Assembly: GCA_035507915.1 (NCBI GenBank)
Contig: DATJNS010000209.1
Span: 1 to 16,285, forward strand
Direction of reading: 5' to 3'
DNA: 16,285 nucleotides
From: JACQAI01 sp035507915
Lineage (GTDB): Bacteria; Pseudomonadota; Alphaproteobacteria; Elsterales; Elsteraceae
The notes beneath the pieces were generated by a model. The model saw only the letters and a program-made list of their open reading frames with translations, was not told the origin of the DNA and ran no database searches. Positions within the stretch are counted from its first letter, which is position 1, and every line of letters starts with the position of its first letter. Position numbers and translations under genes: made by a program. Below are positions 1-7,537 of the stretch, one piece after another.

Positions 1-371
1 CGATCCAGGCGCAGTTCAGCTTGAGCTACGCGCTCGCGCGCGCGCTCACCGCCGGCACGCTCGAGCCCGACGCGTACGCCCCCGATGCGCTCGCCGATCC
101 GATGGCGCAGCGGCTCGAGCGCCTGATCGAGCTGGTCGTCGATCCGGCGCTCGCCGACGGCGTCCGCGGCGCGACCCTCACGGTGGTCACTGATCGTGGC
201 AGCTGGCGCGGCCGCTCGGCCGACAGCGCCGACGATCCGGAGCGACCGCTCGACGTCGCCGCGATCGAGGCGAAATTCCGGCGCTACGCCGCGCCCGCGC
301 TCGGCACACGCGCCGCGGCGGTCGGCGACTCGATCCTGCGCGCGCCGCTCGCCGCGCGCTTCGCGCTCTGA
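1..371 (+). CDS. MmgE/PrpD family protein, C-terminal fragment (5' end outside window)
   Basis: About 122 C-terminal residues are visible, read in the frame whose first full codon starts at base 3, ending in TGA at 369-371. The segment opens with IQAQFSLSYALA, resembling the conserved '(I/V)QAQFS..YA.A.AL' block near the end of MmgE/PrpD proteins (2-methylcitrate dehydratase and relatives). It is followed by the usual small C-terminal part with a repaired-looking 'RLI.LV.D..L' helix and a strand carrying 'GATLTVVTDRG'. Family members include cis-aconitate decarboxylases and 2-methylcitrate dehydratases, but the substrate cannot be read from this tail. The gene ends six bases before the end of the convergent hydrolase gene. 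Most of the protein, including the catalytic region, is missing, so the call is to family level only. Confidence 0.72.
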   Translation, partial: IQAQFSLSYALARALTAGTLEPDAYAPDALADPMAQRLERLIELVVDPALADGVRGATLTVVTDRGSWRGRSADSADDPERPLDVAAIEAKFRRYAAPALGTRAAAVGDSILRAPLAARFAL

Positions 372-376
372 CGAGT

Positions 377-1210
377 CTAGCGTCGGGCGATCAGGTCCAG
401 CAGGGCCTGGGTCAGCTTGCCGTTTGGCTGGGCCAGCTCCTCCAGGATGGAGAAATGGTCGTGGCCGGCGAGCGGCAGATAGCTGCCGGCGCGGCCGCCC
501 GCGGTCCAGGCCTTGGCGTACTCTTCCGACTGGCGCACCAGCTCGGGCAGCTCCCGCGCGCCGACGCTGACGATCAGCCGGCCGGCCCGCGTGGGCAGGT
601 GCTTGATCGTGCTGTTGCGCTCGGCCTCGGCCACGTCGAGCCCGAGCTTGTCGTTGAGGTAGTTGAGTCGGATCGGCTCGAGATCGAAGATGCCGGAGAT
701 CGCGATGCCGCCGGCGAGCCGCGGATTGTCCATCGCGATCGAGGTCAGGTGGCCGCCGGCCGAATGGCCCGACACGTAGAGCTTGTCGGGGTCGCCGCCG
801 AGGCGTGCGAGATTGGCGAGCAGCCAGTCGACCGAGCGGCGGATCTCGGCGCAGATCTGGTCCATGCGCGCGGCCGGCGCCAGCGTGTACTCGACCACGG
901 CGACGTTGACGTCGTGCGCCAGCGGGCCCTCGGCGATGAAGCTGAACAGCTCCTTGTCGTTCATCTGCCAGTAGCCGCCATGGATGAAGATCAGCGTCGG
1001 TCCGTTCGGCTTGGCGGCCTTGTAGAAATCCAGGCGCTCGCGCGCGCCCGCGCCGTAGCGCAGGTCGATCTCGGGCTGGTGCGCCGCGTTCAGGCGCTTG
1101 GTGCGGTCCTGCCAGGCCGCGTAGTGGCGTTCGACCGCCGCGCTGCCGACCGCGTTGCGGTTGTTGTATGCGGCGTCGAGCGCCGCGCGATCCATTCCCC
1201 GATACAGCAT
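377..1210 (-). CDS. Alpha/beta hydrolase, kynurenine formamidase-like
   Basis: A 277-aa cytoplasmic alpha/beta-hydrolase. The oxyanion-hole motif HGGYW lies at residues 77-81, the nucleophile elbow GHSAG at 148-152 (Ser150), a likely acid at Glu220 in the 'GARELPELVRQS' segment, and the catalytic His in 'LAGHDHFS' near 250-252. This layout matches the arylformamidase (kynurenine formamidase) and HSL-like carboxylesterase group. The real substrate is unknown, and no other kynurenine-pathway gene is in the window. The ATG at 1210 is supported by GGAGGG at 1217-1222, six bases upstream. A later ATG five codons in is possible but has poorer support. It lies 46 bp downstream of the DUF1045 gene on the same strand, so the two may be cotranscribed. 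Family confidence is high and substrate confidence low. Confidence 0.9.
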   Translation of the reverse strand: MLYRGMDRAALDAAYNNRNAVGSAAVERHYAAWQDRTKRLNAAHQPEIDLRYGAGARERLDFYKAAKPNGPTLIFIHGGYWQMNDKELFSFIAEGPLAHDVNVAVVEYTLAPAARMDQICAEIRRSVDWLLANLARLGGDPDKLYVSGHSAGGHLTSIAMDNPRLAGGIAISGIFDLEPIRLNYLNDKLGLDVAEAERNSTIKHLPTRAGRLIVSVGARELPELVRQSEEYAKAWTAGGRAGSYLPLAGHDHFSILEELAQPNGKLTQALLDLIARR

Positions 1211-1256
1211 GACGAGCCCTCCGCTGTCGGCACTGTCGGGGCGGCGACGGGTCGGG

Positions 1257-1973
1257 TCAAGGCGCAGCGGCGCGACCGGTGAGCGGAAAGCGCCGGACCA
1301 GGCGGAACGGCGCGGCCGCGTCGGGCTGCTCGAACAGCGCGAGCTCGGCGAGCGCGAGCGGCGTCGCGGCGAAGCCGGCGACCAGCGGCGCCAGCAGGAT
1401 CTCGAGACGGTCGAGCGTGGCGGCGTCGAGCGAGCCGCTCAGGGTCACGTGGAAGCGGAACTCGTCCATCACGTAGGGATAGCCCCAGCGCTCCAGGTTG
1501 GCGTCCTGCGCGGCGGTCAGGCGATGGGCGCGCCGGCGCGCCAGCTCGGCCGGCGGCGGCGGCGCGCGGAAGCCGTCGAACGCCTCGACCAGGCGCGCCG
1601 CCAGCGCCTGCACCGCGGGCGCCGGTCCATCGGGCACCAGCGCCAGGAAGCGGCCGAGGCGGCGCAGCACCAGCGGCGGACCGGCGACCGGTGCGGTGGT
1701 CGCCGCGAATGCCGCGAGCGCCTCGACCAGCTCGGCGTCCGTGCGGCGGTCGGCCAGGCGGAACGGCGGCTTCAGGGTCGCGTGCAGGCCGTAGCGCCGC
1801 GGCTCGGCGGTTGCCGCGGCGAGCCAGGCGGGGTCGCCCCAGGCCGGGTCGGGCGCCGGCGTGGCGCCCGTCTCGGCGTCGCGGCCGAGCCAGCGCGCGC
1901 CGAACGCGGCGAGCGGGCTGGCGGCAGGCGGCGCCCAGTACAGCGCACTGCGACCGGCGGTCGCGCCTGTCAT
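1257..1973 (-). CDS. DUF1045 family protein (2H phosphoesterase-like)
   Basis: A 238-aa protein with the two hallmark motifs of the 2H phosphoesterase fold. HATLKPPF begins at residue 64 and FHVTLSG begins at residue 174, with the second H-x-T at 175-177. The conserved 'RYGLHATLKPPFRLA' block is diagnostic of DUF1045 (the 'putative phosphonate metabolism protein' family), usually seen beside phn/C-P lyase genes. No phosphonate gene is present here, so this copy is an orphan, and its neighbour is an alpha/beta hydrolase 46 bp downstream. By family analogy it may hydrolyse a cyclic phosphodiester, but that is inference. The ATG at 1973 has no strong Shine-Dalgarno. It diverges from the zincin gene, leaving 90 bp for both promoters. 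Composition matches its neighbours. Confidence 0.9.
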   Translation of the reverse strand: MTGATAGRSALYWAPPAASPLAAFGARWLGRDAETGATPAPDPAWGDPAWLAAATAEPRRYGLHATLKPPFRLADRRTDAELVEALAAFAATTAPVAGPPLVLRRLGRFLALVPDGPAPAVQALAARLVEAFDGFRAPPPPAELARRRAHRLTAAQDANLERWGYPYVMDEFRFHVTLSGSLDAATLDRLEILLAPLVAGFAATPLALAELALFEQPDAAAPFRLVRRFPLTGRAAAP

Positions 1974-2063
1974 GACAGCGTCATCCGTTCGCTACTCCGT
2001 CGACATCGCCCGCATGTCGAAGCGGTTTGGCACGACGCGCGGTCTCGGTCTAGCGTGGGCGCG

Positions 2064-2462
2064 ATGGTCCAGAGCTTCACCCGGCCGCCGACGCTCGACG
2101 ATCTGGCTGCGCTCGCCGAGCAGGCGCTGGCGGCCATCCCGGAGGCGCTGCGCGCCCATGTCGGCAACGTCGTGCTGCGCGTCGACGATTTCCCCGACGA
2201 GGAGGTCGAGCGCGACATGGAGCTCGAGAGCCCGTTCGACCTGCTCGGGCTCTATCGCGGCGTCGACCTGCTGCACAAGTCGGTCTCCGATCCGCGCCCG
2301 CACGTCGACATGATCTTCCTCTATCGCCGGCCGCTGCTCGACTACTGGTGCGAGACCGGCGAGGACCTGGCCGCCGTGGTGCGCCACGTGCTGATCCACG
2401 AGATCGGCCACCATTTCGGCTTCTCGGACGACGACATGGAGCGGCTCGAGCGCGACGGGTAG
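2064..2462 (+). CDS. Metallopeptidase family protein (zincin, DUF1025-type)
   Basis: A 132-aa protein carrying the zinc-binding signature HEIGH at residues 112-116, followed by 'HFGFSDDDMERLE'. That ending is characteristic of the small bacterial zincin-like family PF06262. Two His of HExxH, plus a downstream acidic residue in the SDDDM segment, would ligate Zn; Glu113 would be the general base. The fold core includes 'VVLRVDDFPDEEV' (about 36-48) and 'DMIFLYRRPL' (82-91). No signal peptide is seen, so it is cytoplasmic. The reading frame is open far upstream, but the family start 'FTRPPTLDDL' lies just after the ATG at 2064, which is therefore preferred. No Shine-Dalgarno is evident, and the substrate is unknown. 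It converges on the transporter gene, ending 19 bp away. Confidence 0.92.
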   Translation: MVQSFTRPPTLDDLAALAEQALAAIPEALRAHVGNVVLRVDDFPDEEVERDMELESPFDLLGLYRGVDLLHKSVSDPRPHVDMIFLYRRPLLDYWCETGEDLAAVVRHVLIHEIGHHFGFSDDDMERLERDG

Positions 2463-2481
2463 CCGCCGTCGCCCGGCACGG

Positions 2482-3792
2482 TCAGCGCATCAGCGTCGAG
2501 GTCTTGGTCTCGTGCGCGAACAGGGCGGCCGCCAACGTGGCAAGCGCGAGCAGGATCAGCATGACGGACACGCCTGCGGTGCCGCCCAGGCTGCCGGCGA
2601 GCGCGGTCGCGATGATGGGCGAGAAACCGCCGCCGATCGCGGCCGATGCCTGGAAGCCGAACGAGGCGCCGCTGTAGCGCACGCGCGCGCCGAACAGCTC
2701 GGGGAAGTAGGCCGACTCGGGTGCGAACATCAGCCCGTGACCGAGATTGAGCGCCACCACGATGGTGGCGACGACGATCTCGGGGCTCTTCATGTCGAGC
2801 AGCCAGAACAGCGGAAAGGCGAACGCGATGGTGAACGCGGCGCCCGCGAAGTAGAAGGGACGGCGGCCGATCACGTCGCTCAAGTGACCGAACAAGGGGA
2901 TCGTCACGACCTCGATCAGGGCAGCCACCAGGATCGCGTTGAGGAGCAGCGTGCGCGGCAGGCCGAGCCGCGTGGTCGCATAGACGACCACGAACACGGT
3001 CAGCATGTAGACCCAGGACACCTCCGAGATCTTGAGCCCGAGCGCCACCAGGAAGCTGCGCGGACTCCTGAGGATCGCTTCCAGGAAGGGATTGTCGGCG
3101 ATGTCGTTGCGCGCCTTGATCGCCTCGAACACCGGCGTCTCGGGCACACGCGCCCGCACGAAGGCGCCGAGCCCGACGAGCACGATGCTGATCAGGAACG
3201 GGATGCGCCAGCCCCACGCCGCAAAAGCGGCCTCGGGCATCTTGGTGACCAGCGCGAAGACGCCCGACGAGGTGACCAGCCCGAGCGGGAAGCCGACCTG
3301 CACCAGGCTGCCGTAGAACCCGCGCCGGTGGTCGGGCGCATGCTCGAGCACCATCAGGGAGGCGCCGCCCCATTCGCCGCCGAGCCCGATGCCTTGGATC
3401 AGACGCAGCACGACGAGCAGGATGGGTGCCCCGATGCCGATCTGGCCGTAGGTCGGCAGGAGGCCGATCAGGAACGTCCCGGTTCCCATCACCATGAGGG
3501 TGAGCATCAGCATGGAACGCCGCCCCAGCCGGTCGCCGAAATGTCCGAACAGCGCGCCCCCGAAGGGCCGCGCCAGGAAGCCGACCGCGTAGGTGCCGAG
3601 CGACGCCAGCGTGCCGGTCAGCGGGTCGACGGTCGGAAAGAACTGGCCGTTGAAGACGAGCGCGGCGGCGGTGCCGTAGATCAGGAAGTCGTACCACTCG
3701 ATGACCGTGCCGATGGTTCCGGCGAGCGCGACCGAGCGCATGCTGGCGCGCGCCGCCGGCATGCGTTCCTGGATGGCAAGGCGCGATTCCAT
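2482..3792 (-). CDS. MFS transporter, metabolite:H+ symporter (MHS) family
   Basis: A 436-aa inner-membrane permease with about 12 predicted helices. MHS hallmarks are present: 'EWYDFLIYG' at residues 32-40 in the first helix, the MFS loop 2-3 motif 'GHFGDRLGRR' at 83-92, 'RLIQGIGLGGEWGG' in helix 4, and a second 'GHLSDVIGRRP' in the second half. Relatives carry shikimate, alpha-ketoglutarate, proline/betaine or citrate with protons; the substrate here cannot be assigned. The frame is open to a TTG at 3831, but the ATG at 3792 gives the normal short cytoplasmic N-terminus and is preferred. It diverges from the DJ-1/PfpI gene with a shared 107-bp intergenic region, which could imply joint control. 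No truncation or frameshift is seen. Confidence 0.92.
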   Translation of the reverse strand: MESRLAIQERMPAARASMRSVALAGTIGTVIEWYDFLIYGTAAALVFNGQFFPTVDPLTGTLASLGTYAVGFLARPFGGALFGHFGDRLGRRSMLMLTLMVMGTGTFLIGLLPTYGQIGIGAPILLVVLRLIQGIGLGGEWGGASLMVLEHAPDHRRGFYGSLVQVGFPLGLVTSSGVFALVTKMPEAAFAAWGWRIPFLISIVLVGLGAFVRARVPETPVFEAIKARNDIADNPFLEAILRSPRSFLVALGLKISEVSWVYMLTVFVVVYATTRLGLPRTLLLNAILVAALIEVVTIPLFGHLSDVIGRRPFYFAGAAFTIAFAFPLFWLLDMKSPEIVVATIVVALNLGHGLMFAPESAYFPELFGARVRYSGASFGFQASAAIGGGFSPIIATALAGSLGGTAGVSVMLILLALATLAAALFAHETKTSTLMR

Positions 3793-3885
3793 GATGGCCC
3801 CCGCTGCTGTGCTGCGAAGCCGCTCAAGCAAGCTTCGTGCCCGAGCCGTCTCGGTTCGCGCTAAGCTCGCGCCGCGTGCACCGGC

Positions 3886-3890
3886 GGAGG
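3886..3890 (+). promoter_or_regulatory. Ribosome binding site deciding the DJ-1/PfpI start
   Basis: GGAGG lies nine bases before the ATG at 3900. It fixes this start although the frame stays open to 3837. Confidence 0.75.
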
Positions 3891-3899
3891 GGGCTCTCG

Positions 3900-4529
3900 A
3901 TGCGCTTCGGCGTGTTCATCTACGACGGCGTCGAGCCGATCGATCTGGCGACCTTCGGCGTGCTCTCGATGGCGCGCCGCATCCGCGACGACATCGAGAT
4001 CTGCACGCTGGCGCCGGCGGCGGGCGTCGTCACCCTGGCGAACGGCCTGCGCGTGCTGGCCGATCACGCGCTCGCGAGCGCGCCGGCGCTCGACGTCCTG
4101 ATCGTGACCGGCGGCCCGGGCTGGACCGCCCAGGCGGCCGCGCCGGCGACCTTGGCCTTTCTGCGCGCGCGGGCCGCCGACACCTTGATCGTGTCGGTGT
4201 GCACCGGCGGCATGATCGTCGGCGCCAGCGGGCTGCTCGACGGCAAGCCCGCCACCACCAAGCGCGAGGTCGTGCCCCCCGAGGTGCCGCCGATCGAGGT
4301 GATGCGCACGCGCCATCCGACGATCGACGTGCGCGAAGCCAGCCTGGTCGACGCCGGCCCGGTGATCACCGGCGGCGGCGTCGCGCTGTGCATCGACACC
4401 ATGCTGTATCTGCTCGAGCGGCTGTTCGGCGCGCACGTCGCCGACGAGACCGCGCGCATCATCGAGTACCGCCGTGCGCGGGCGGCCAACCGAGGCGCGT
4501 TGCCGCCGGTGCTGGCCGCGGGCGCGTGA
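3900..4529 (+). CDS. DJ-1/PfpI family protein (isonitrile hydratase-like)
   Basis: A 209-aa class I glutamine-amidotransferase-like protein. The N-terminal strand and acid 'DGVEPIDLATFG' at residues 9-20 are typical of the isonitrile hydratase/GlxA branch. 'VTGGPG' lies at 69-74, and the nucleophile elbow 'SVCTGG' at 99-104 gives Cys101. 'ITGGGVALCIDTMLYLLERLFG' covers the C-terminal conserved segment. Usual members have a His after the 'ATT' motif; here the motif reads ATTKRE (118-123), so the partner residue is changed and catalytic type is uncertain. There is no AraC-type DNA-binding domain, so it is an enzyme-like stand-alone domain rather than a GlxA regulator. It is divergent from the MHS transporter. 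The family call is firm and the reaction is not. Confidence 0.88.
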   Translation: MRFGVFIYDGVEPIDLATFGVLSMARRIRDDIEICTLAPAAGVVTLANGLRVLADHALASAPALDVLIVTGGPGWTAQAAAPATLAFLRARAADTLIVSVCTGGMIVGASGLLDGKPATTKREVVPPEVPPIEVMRTRHPTIDVREASLVDAGPVITGGGVALCIDTMLYLLERLFGAHVADETARIIEYRRARAANRGALPPVLAAGA

Positions 4530-4610
4530 GTCGGTCCGGCGGCGACTCGCCTCGTCGCGCCGCGTGGGCCACAATGCGGCGGCGGAGCGGGAGGTAGGAC
4601 GCATCGAGCC

Positions 4611-5087
4611 ATGCGCGAGGCGCTGCAGCAGGGCTACCACCAGTTCGTCAAGGTGACGGGCGCGTGCCTGGTCGTGACCGGCATCGTGCTGCTCGGCATC
4701 AGCCTGGTGCTGCAGCTCGGCTATTCGCCGTTCCAGCATCCGGGCGCCGCGCCCGTGCCCGGCGGCGAGGCCGACGTGCTGCGCCTGGACAGCGTGCGCT
4801 GGCTCCTGACCGCGATCGCCGGGACGTTGAGCGGCATGCGTCGGGCGCCGCGGCGGTCGACCCGCTACGAGCCCGGTCCCGGTGCGGCGGTCGCGTTCCC
4901 GCTCACCGTCCTGGTCGGCGTGGTCCTGATGGCCGCGATCTCGACCGCGTGCTGGTTCTACTGGATGCGGCACCTGCCGGGCGGCGATCGCATGCAGAAC
5001 GTGCTGCTGTGCGGTGCCTATGCGGTGCTGCCGGCAGCCCTGCTGTTCACCTTTCTGGCCGCGTTGCTCAGCCGCCCGGCGGCGTGA
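4611..5087 (+). CDS. Unrecognised integral membrane protein
   Basis: A 158-aa protein I do not recognise. Hydrophobic stretches at about residues 15-36, 93-118 and 130-153 look like membrane helices, and 62-76 is a weaker fourth candidate. Between the first two lies a polar loop rich in Pro/Gly, then a basic patch (RRAPRRSTR, about 77-85) that by the positive-inside rule is probably cytoplasmic. Codon use, with G/C at most third positions, matches the flanking genes and supports real coding. The ATG at 4611 follows a purine-rich GGGAGGTAGGA whose last part ends 11 bases upstream, a long but usable spacing. Its 3' end overlaps the convergent thpR by 20 bp. Nothing in the context suggests a function. 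Confidence 0.7.
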   Translation: MREALQQGYHQFVKVTGACLVVTGIVLLGISLVLQLGYSPFQHPGAAPVPGGEADVLRLDSVRWLLTAIAGTLSGMRRAPRRSTRYEPGPGAAVAFPLTVLVGVVLMAAISTACWFYWMRHLPGGDRMQNVLLCGAYAVLPAALLFTFLAALLSRPAA

Positions 5088-5652
5088 CGGTCGGGCCTGC
5101 CGAGGGTGCGGCGAGCGCCCCGAGCGCGAAGTCCGCCTCGATCTCGTAGAGCGGTCCTTCGCCGCGCGACCAGCTCGAGAAGAGCGCGAAACGGTCGACC
5201 TTGAGCGGGCCGATGCGCACCAGGTGGTTGGTCTGCACGAAAGCGGCCAGGCGGCCGCTCGGCGCGCCCTGCAGCCGCGCCAGCGTGACGTGGGGCGAGT
5301 ACTTGCGCCCCTCGGGCTCGAGGCCGGCGCGCACCAGCGCCGACTCGATCCGTTCGTGCAGATGGAGCAGCGGCGGGTTCTTCTCGACGCCGATCCACAG
5401 CACGCGCGCCTTGTCGCCCTTGCCGAACTGGTCGATGCGCGCGAGCGTCAGATCGAAGCTGGGCGCGCGCACCTGGCCGAGCGCGGCGACGACGTCGTCG
5501 TAGCCGTGGCGGTCGACCTCGCCGATGAACCGTACCGTCAGATGGAAATTGTCGACCGTGGTCCAGCGCGCGCCGGGGACGCCGCCGCTCATCAGCGCCA
5601 GACGCTCGCGCACCTCGACGGGAAACGGGATGGCGACGAACAGGCGGATCAT
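5068..5652 (-). CDS. thpR: RNA 2',3'-cyclic phosphodiesterase (2'-5' RNA ligase family)
   Basis: A 194-aa cytoplasmic 2H phosphoesterase of the LigT/ThpR family. Both catalytic H-x-T motifs are present: HLTV at 37-40 and HVTL at 121-124. The N-terminal 'MIRLFVAIPFP' strand and 'KYSPHVTLAR' context are typical. Known members open 2',3'-cyclic phosphate ends on RNA to 2'-phosphates and, in vitro, ligate tRNA halves through 2'-5' bonds. Length is normal, with a short variable Pro/Gly-rich tail. The ATG at 5652 has GGAG about seven bases upstream. The gene starts 27 bp after the FIST gene ends and is probably the last cistron of a three-gene operon. Its tail overlaps the convergent membrane-protein gene by 20 bp. 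It is the second 2H protein in this window, but not closely similar to the DUF1045 one. Confidence 0.93.
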   Translation of the reverse strand: MIRLFVAIPFPVEVRERLALMSGGVPGARWTTVDNFHLTVRFIGEVDRHGYDDVVAALGQVRAPSFDLTLARIDQFGKGDKARVLWIGVEKNPPLLHLHERIESALVRAGLEPEGRKYSPHVTLARLQGAPSGRLAAFVQTNHLVRIGPLKVDRFALFSSWSRGEGPLYEIEADFALGALAAPSAGPTVTPPGG

Positions 5653-5679
5653 GACCGAACTCCGCGCATGATCCGCCGG

Positions 5680-6795
5680 CTAGAACAGCGTCAGCACGCC
5701 GGTGTAGCCGTAGACGCGGTCGTGCGAGATCTCGCCGTTGGCGTAGAAGCCGACCAGCGGCACGTCGCCCAGCGCATCCTGCAGGATGGCGATCTCGGCG
5801 TCGGCCGACTCGAACGTATGCGGTCCGCGCGCCACGCAGGAGACATAGACGCCGCCGCGCACGTTGTTGACGCGGCTGCGCACCCGCCGCGCCATCGCCG
5901 CGAGGTCGGTCTCGGCCGCCGCGCGGTCGCGCCGGCAGAACAGGAGCGGGCGCCGGCTCTCGACCTTCTCGCCGATGGCGATCCAGCCGCGCTCCAGATC
6001 GAGCCCGACCAGGTTGCGCACCAGATAGTCGCCGGTGTCCGAGTTCGGAACCGGCAAGCCGGCGAACACGGTGCCGCCGATGCGCCGCAGATCGCGATCG
6101 GGGGCGCCCGCCAGGTCGTCGCGCAGCGCGTCGAGCGCGGACTTGCCGTCGAGCTCCATGACGACGTTGTCCTGGGCGAGCGTGATCGTGCGCGCGGGGC
6201 CGATCGGCGTGCAGCCCTGCGTGAGGCCGGTCGCGGCGGCGACACCGGGCGCGAACAGCGCGCCCGACACGCCGCCGTCGGTCACCACGCCCGCGACCTG
6301 GTCGAAGCGCGTGCCGCGCGCCGCGGTCAGGCCGCCGACGAGATAGGCGCCCGACGCGCGGGCGATCTCGGCGACCAGCTCGGCGGCCTTCGGGTTGCGC
6401 GGATCGACATGGACGAGGCCGACCGGCGGACGGCCGTCGCCGGCGGGCTTGATGGTCTCCGAGGCGACGCAATCGAACAGCGTGAAGCTGTCGGGCGGCA
6501 ACGCCGCGGTCATCACCGCGAGCGCCGGCTCGTCGTAGTGCGCCGTGCGGCCGGCGACCACGCCGATGCCGACCGTGCCGATCCAGCTCGTGACGCCGGT
6601 CGCCTCGCTCAGGCGGTCGACGATGGCGCCCAGGTTCTCGACGAAACGGTCGTTGGCGTAGACGAACCCGAGCGTCTCGATCGGGCGTGGAGGCCCGAGC
6701 TGGAGCACGCAGTCCTCGACCGCGCGCTGCCAACCCGGCGCCGTGGCGTGCGCGACGCGAAAGCGCTCGGTGGCGACCTGCCTGTCGGTGCTCAT
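5680..6795 (-). CDS. FIST N-terminal and C-terminal domain sensory protein
   Basis: A 371-aa soluble protein with the two-part FIST architecture: FIST_N roughly 40-215 and FIST_C roughly 216-355. Supporting segments are 'IETLGFVYANDRF' (about 39-51), 'YLVGGLTAARG' (151-161), 'GCTPIGPARTITLAQDNVV' (194-212), 'SCVARGP' (319-325) and 'GFYANGEI' (349-356), the last typical of FIST_C ends. FIST domains are thought to bind small ligands, possibly amino acids, and are often fused or adjacent to signalling domains. Here the protein is a stand-alone module with no fused kinase, cyclase or receptor domain. It sits between a TesA-type esterase and thpR. Its ribosome site AAGGAGG overlaps the esterase stop codon, so translation is probably coupled. 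The ligand is unknown. Confidence 0.9.
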   Translation of the reverse strand: MSTDRQVATERFRVAHATAPGWQRAVEDCVLQLGPPRPIETLGFVYANDRFVENLGAIVDRLSEATGVTSWIGTVGIGVVAGRTAHYDEPALAVMTAALPPDSFTLFDCVASETIKPAGDGRPPVGLVHVDPRNPKAAELVAEIARASGAYLVGGLTAARGTRFDQVAGVVTDGGVSGALFAPGVAAATGLTQGCTPIGPARTITLAQDNVVMELDGKSALDALRDDLAGAPDRDLRRIGGTVFAGLPVPNSDTGDYLVRNLVGLDLERGWIAIGEKVESRRPLLFCRRDRAAAETDLAAMARRVRSRVNNVRGGVYVSCVARGPHTFESADAEIAILQDALGDVPLVGFYANGEISHDRVYGYTGVLTLF

Positions 6796-6799
6796 GATG

Positions 6800-6806
6800 C
6801 CTCCTT
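6800..6806 (-). promoter_or_regulatory. Shine-Dalgarno of the FIST gene overlapping the esterase stop codon
   Basis: On the reverse strand the bases read TAAGGAGGCATCATG. The esterase TAA (6807-6805) runs straight into a near-perfect AAGGAGG, with four bases before the FIST ATG. This is strong support for an operon with translational coupling and fixes the FIST start. Confidence 0.85.
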
Positions 6807-7437
6807 ACGCCGCGCCGCGGATCAACCGCTTCACATACGGCATGATGCGGTCGACCACCACCTCGACGCCGCGGGCGTTCGGGTGGATGCCGTCCGCCTG
6901 GTTGAGCGTCGGATCGGCAGCCACGCCGTCGAGAAAGAACGGATAGAACGGCACGCCATGCTCCTTGGCGAGCCGCGGAAACACCGCGGCGAACGCCGCG
7001 TCGTATTCGCGTCCGAGATTGGGCGGTGCAACCATGCCGGTGAGCAGCGCCGGGATACCGCGCTCGTGCAGCCGCGACAGCACCGCATCGAGATTGCGGT
7101 AGGTCACCTGCGGATCGAGGCCGCGCAGCCCGTCGTTGCCGCCGAGCTCGACCAGGACGAAGTCCGGCTTGTCGGCGAGCAGCCAGTCGAGGCGCGCCAG
7201 CCCGCCCGCGCTGGTGTCGCCCGACACGCCGCCATTGACCACCGTCACCTCGAACCCTTCGGCCTCGAGCCGGCTCTGCAGCTGCGTCGTGAACGACTCG
7301 TCGCTGGGCAGACCGTAGCCCGCCGTGAGACTATCGCCCAGCGCCAACAGCTTGACGGGGTGCGCGGCGCGTCCGCTCGCGGGGAAGAGCAACGTCGCGA
7401 GCGCCACGAGCACGAGGTTGATAATGCGTCGGCACAC
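6805..7437 (-). CDS. tesA: Arylesterase / lysophospholipase L1-type SGNH hydrolase, exported
   Basis: A 210-aa SGNH hydrolase of the TesA type. The family blocks are in order: GDSLTAGYGL at 34-43 (Ser36), 'NGGVSGDTSAGG' at 68-79 (Gly block), GGND at 99-102 (Asn101), and 'DGIHPNARG' at 182-190 with Asp182 and His185. Members hydrolyse acyl-CoA, lysophospholipid or aryl esters in the periplasm. With GTG at 7437 as start, the N-terminus is MCRRIINLVLVALATLLFPASGRAA, in effect a clean signal peptide cleaved near residue 25. An upstream ATG at 7512 would add 25 polar residues and leave almost no room for divergent promoters, so it is less likely. No clear ribosome site decides between them. It is divergent from ybbA-ybbP, the same pairing as in E. 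coli, and first gene of the operon with FIST and thpR. Confidence 0.88.
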   Translation of the reverse strand: MCRRIINLVLVALATLLFPASGRAAHPVKLLALGDSLTAGYGLPSDESFTTQLQSRLEAEGFEVTVVNGGVSGDTSAGGLARLDWLLADKPDFVLVELGGNDGLRGLDPQVTYRNLDAVLSRLHERGIPALLTGMVAPPNLGREYDAAFAAVFPRLAKEHGVPFYPFFLDGVAADPTLNQADGIHPNARGVEVVVDRIMPYVKRLIRGAA

Positions 7438-7537
7438 GCCATATGGCCGGTTTGACGTCCTTGGATAGCGGGCGGGAGCGCCGCGGTCCGGCCGCTCGAC
7501 TGCGTCGTTCATCTGTCGCCCGAAGCCGCTCGTGTCG

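Noticed and set aside
2512..3864. 450-codon forward open frame across the transporter gene
   Set aside because: It is antisense to the MHS transporter, whose helices and motifs are intact. The product is rich in His, Asp, Arg and Gln with no hydrophobic or domain structure.
5014..7455. 813-codon forward open frame
   Set aside because: It lies antisense to thpR, FIST and tesA, which all have complete family motifs; its product is low-complexity Arg/Ala/Asp/His.
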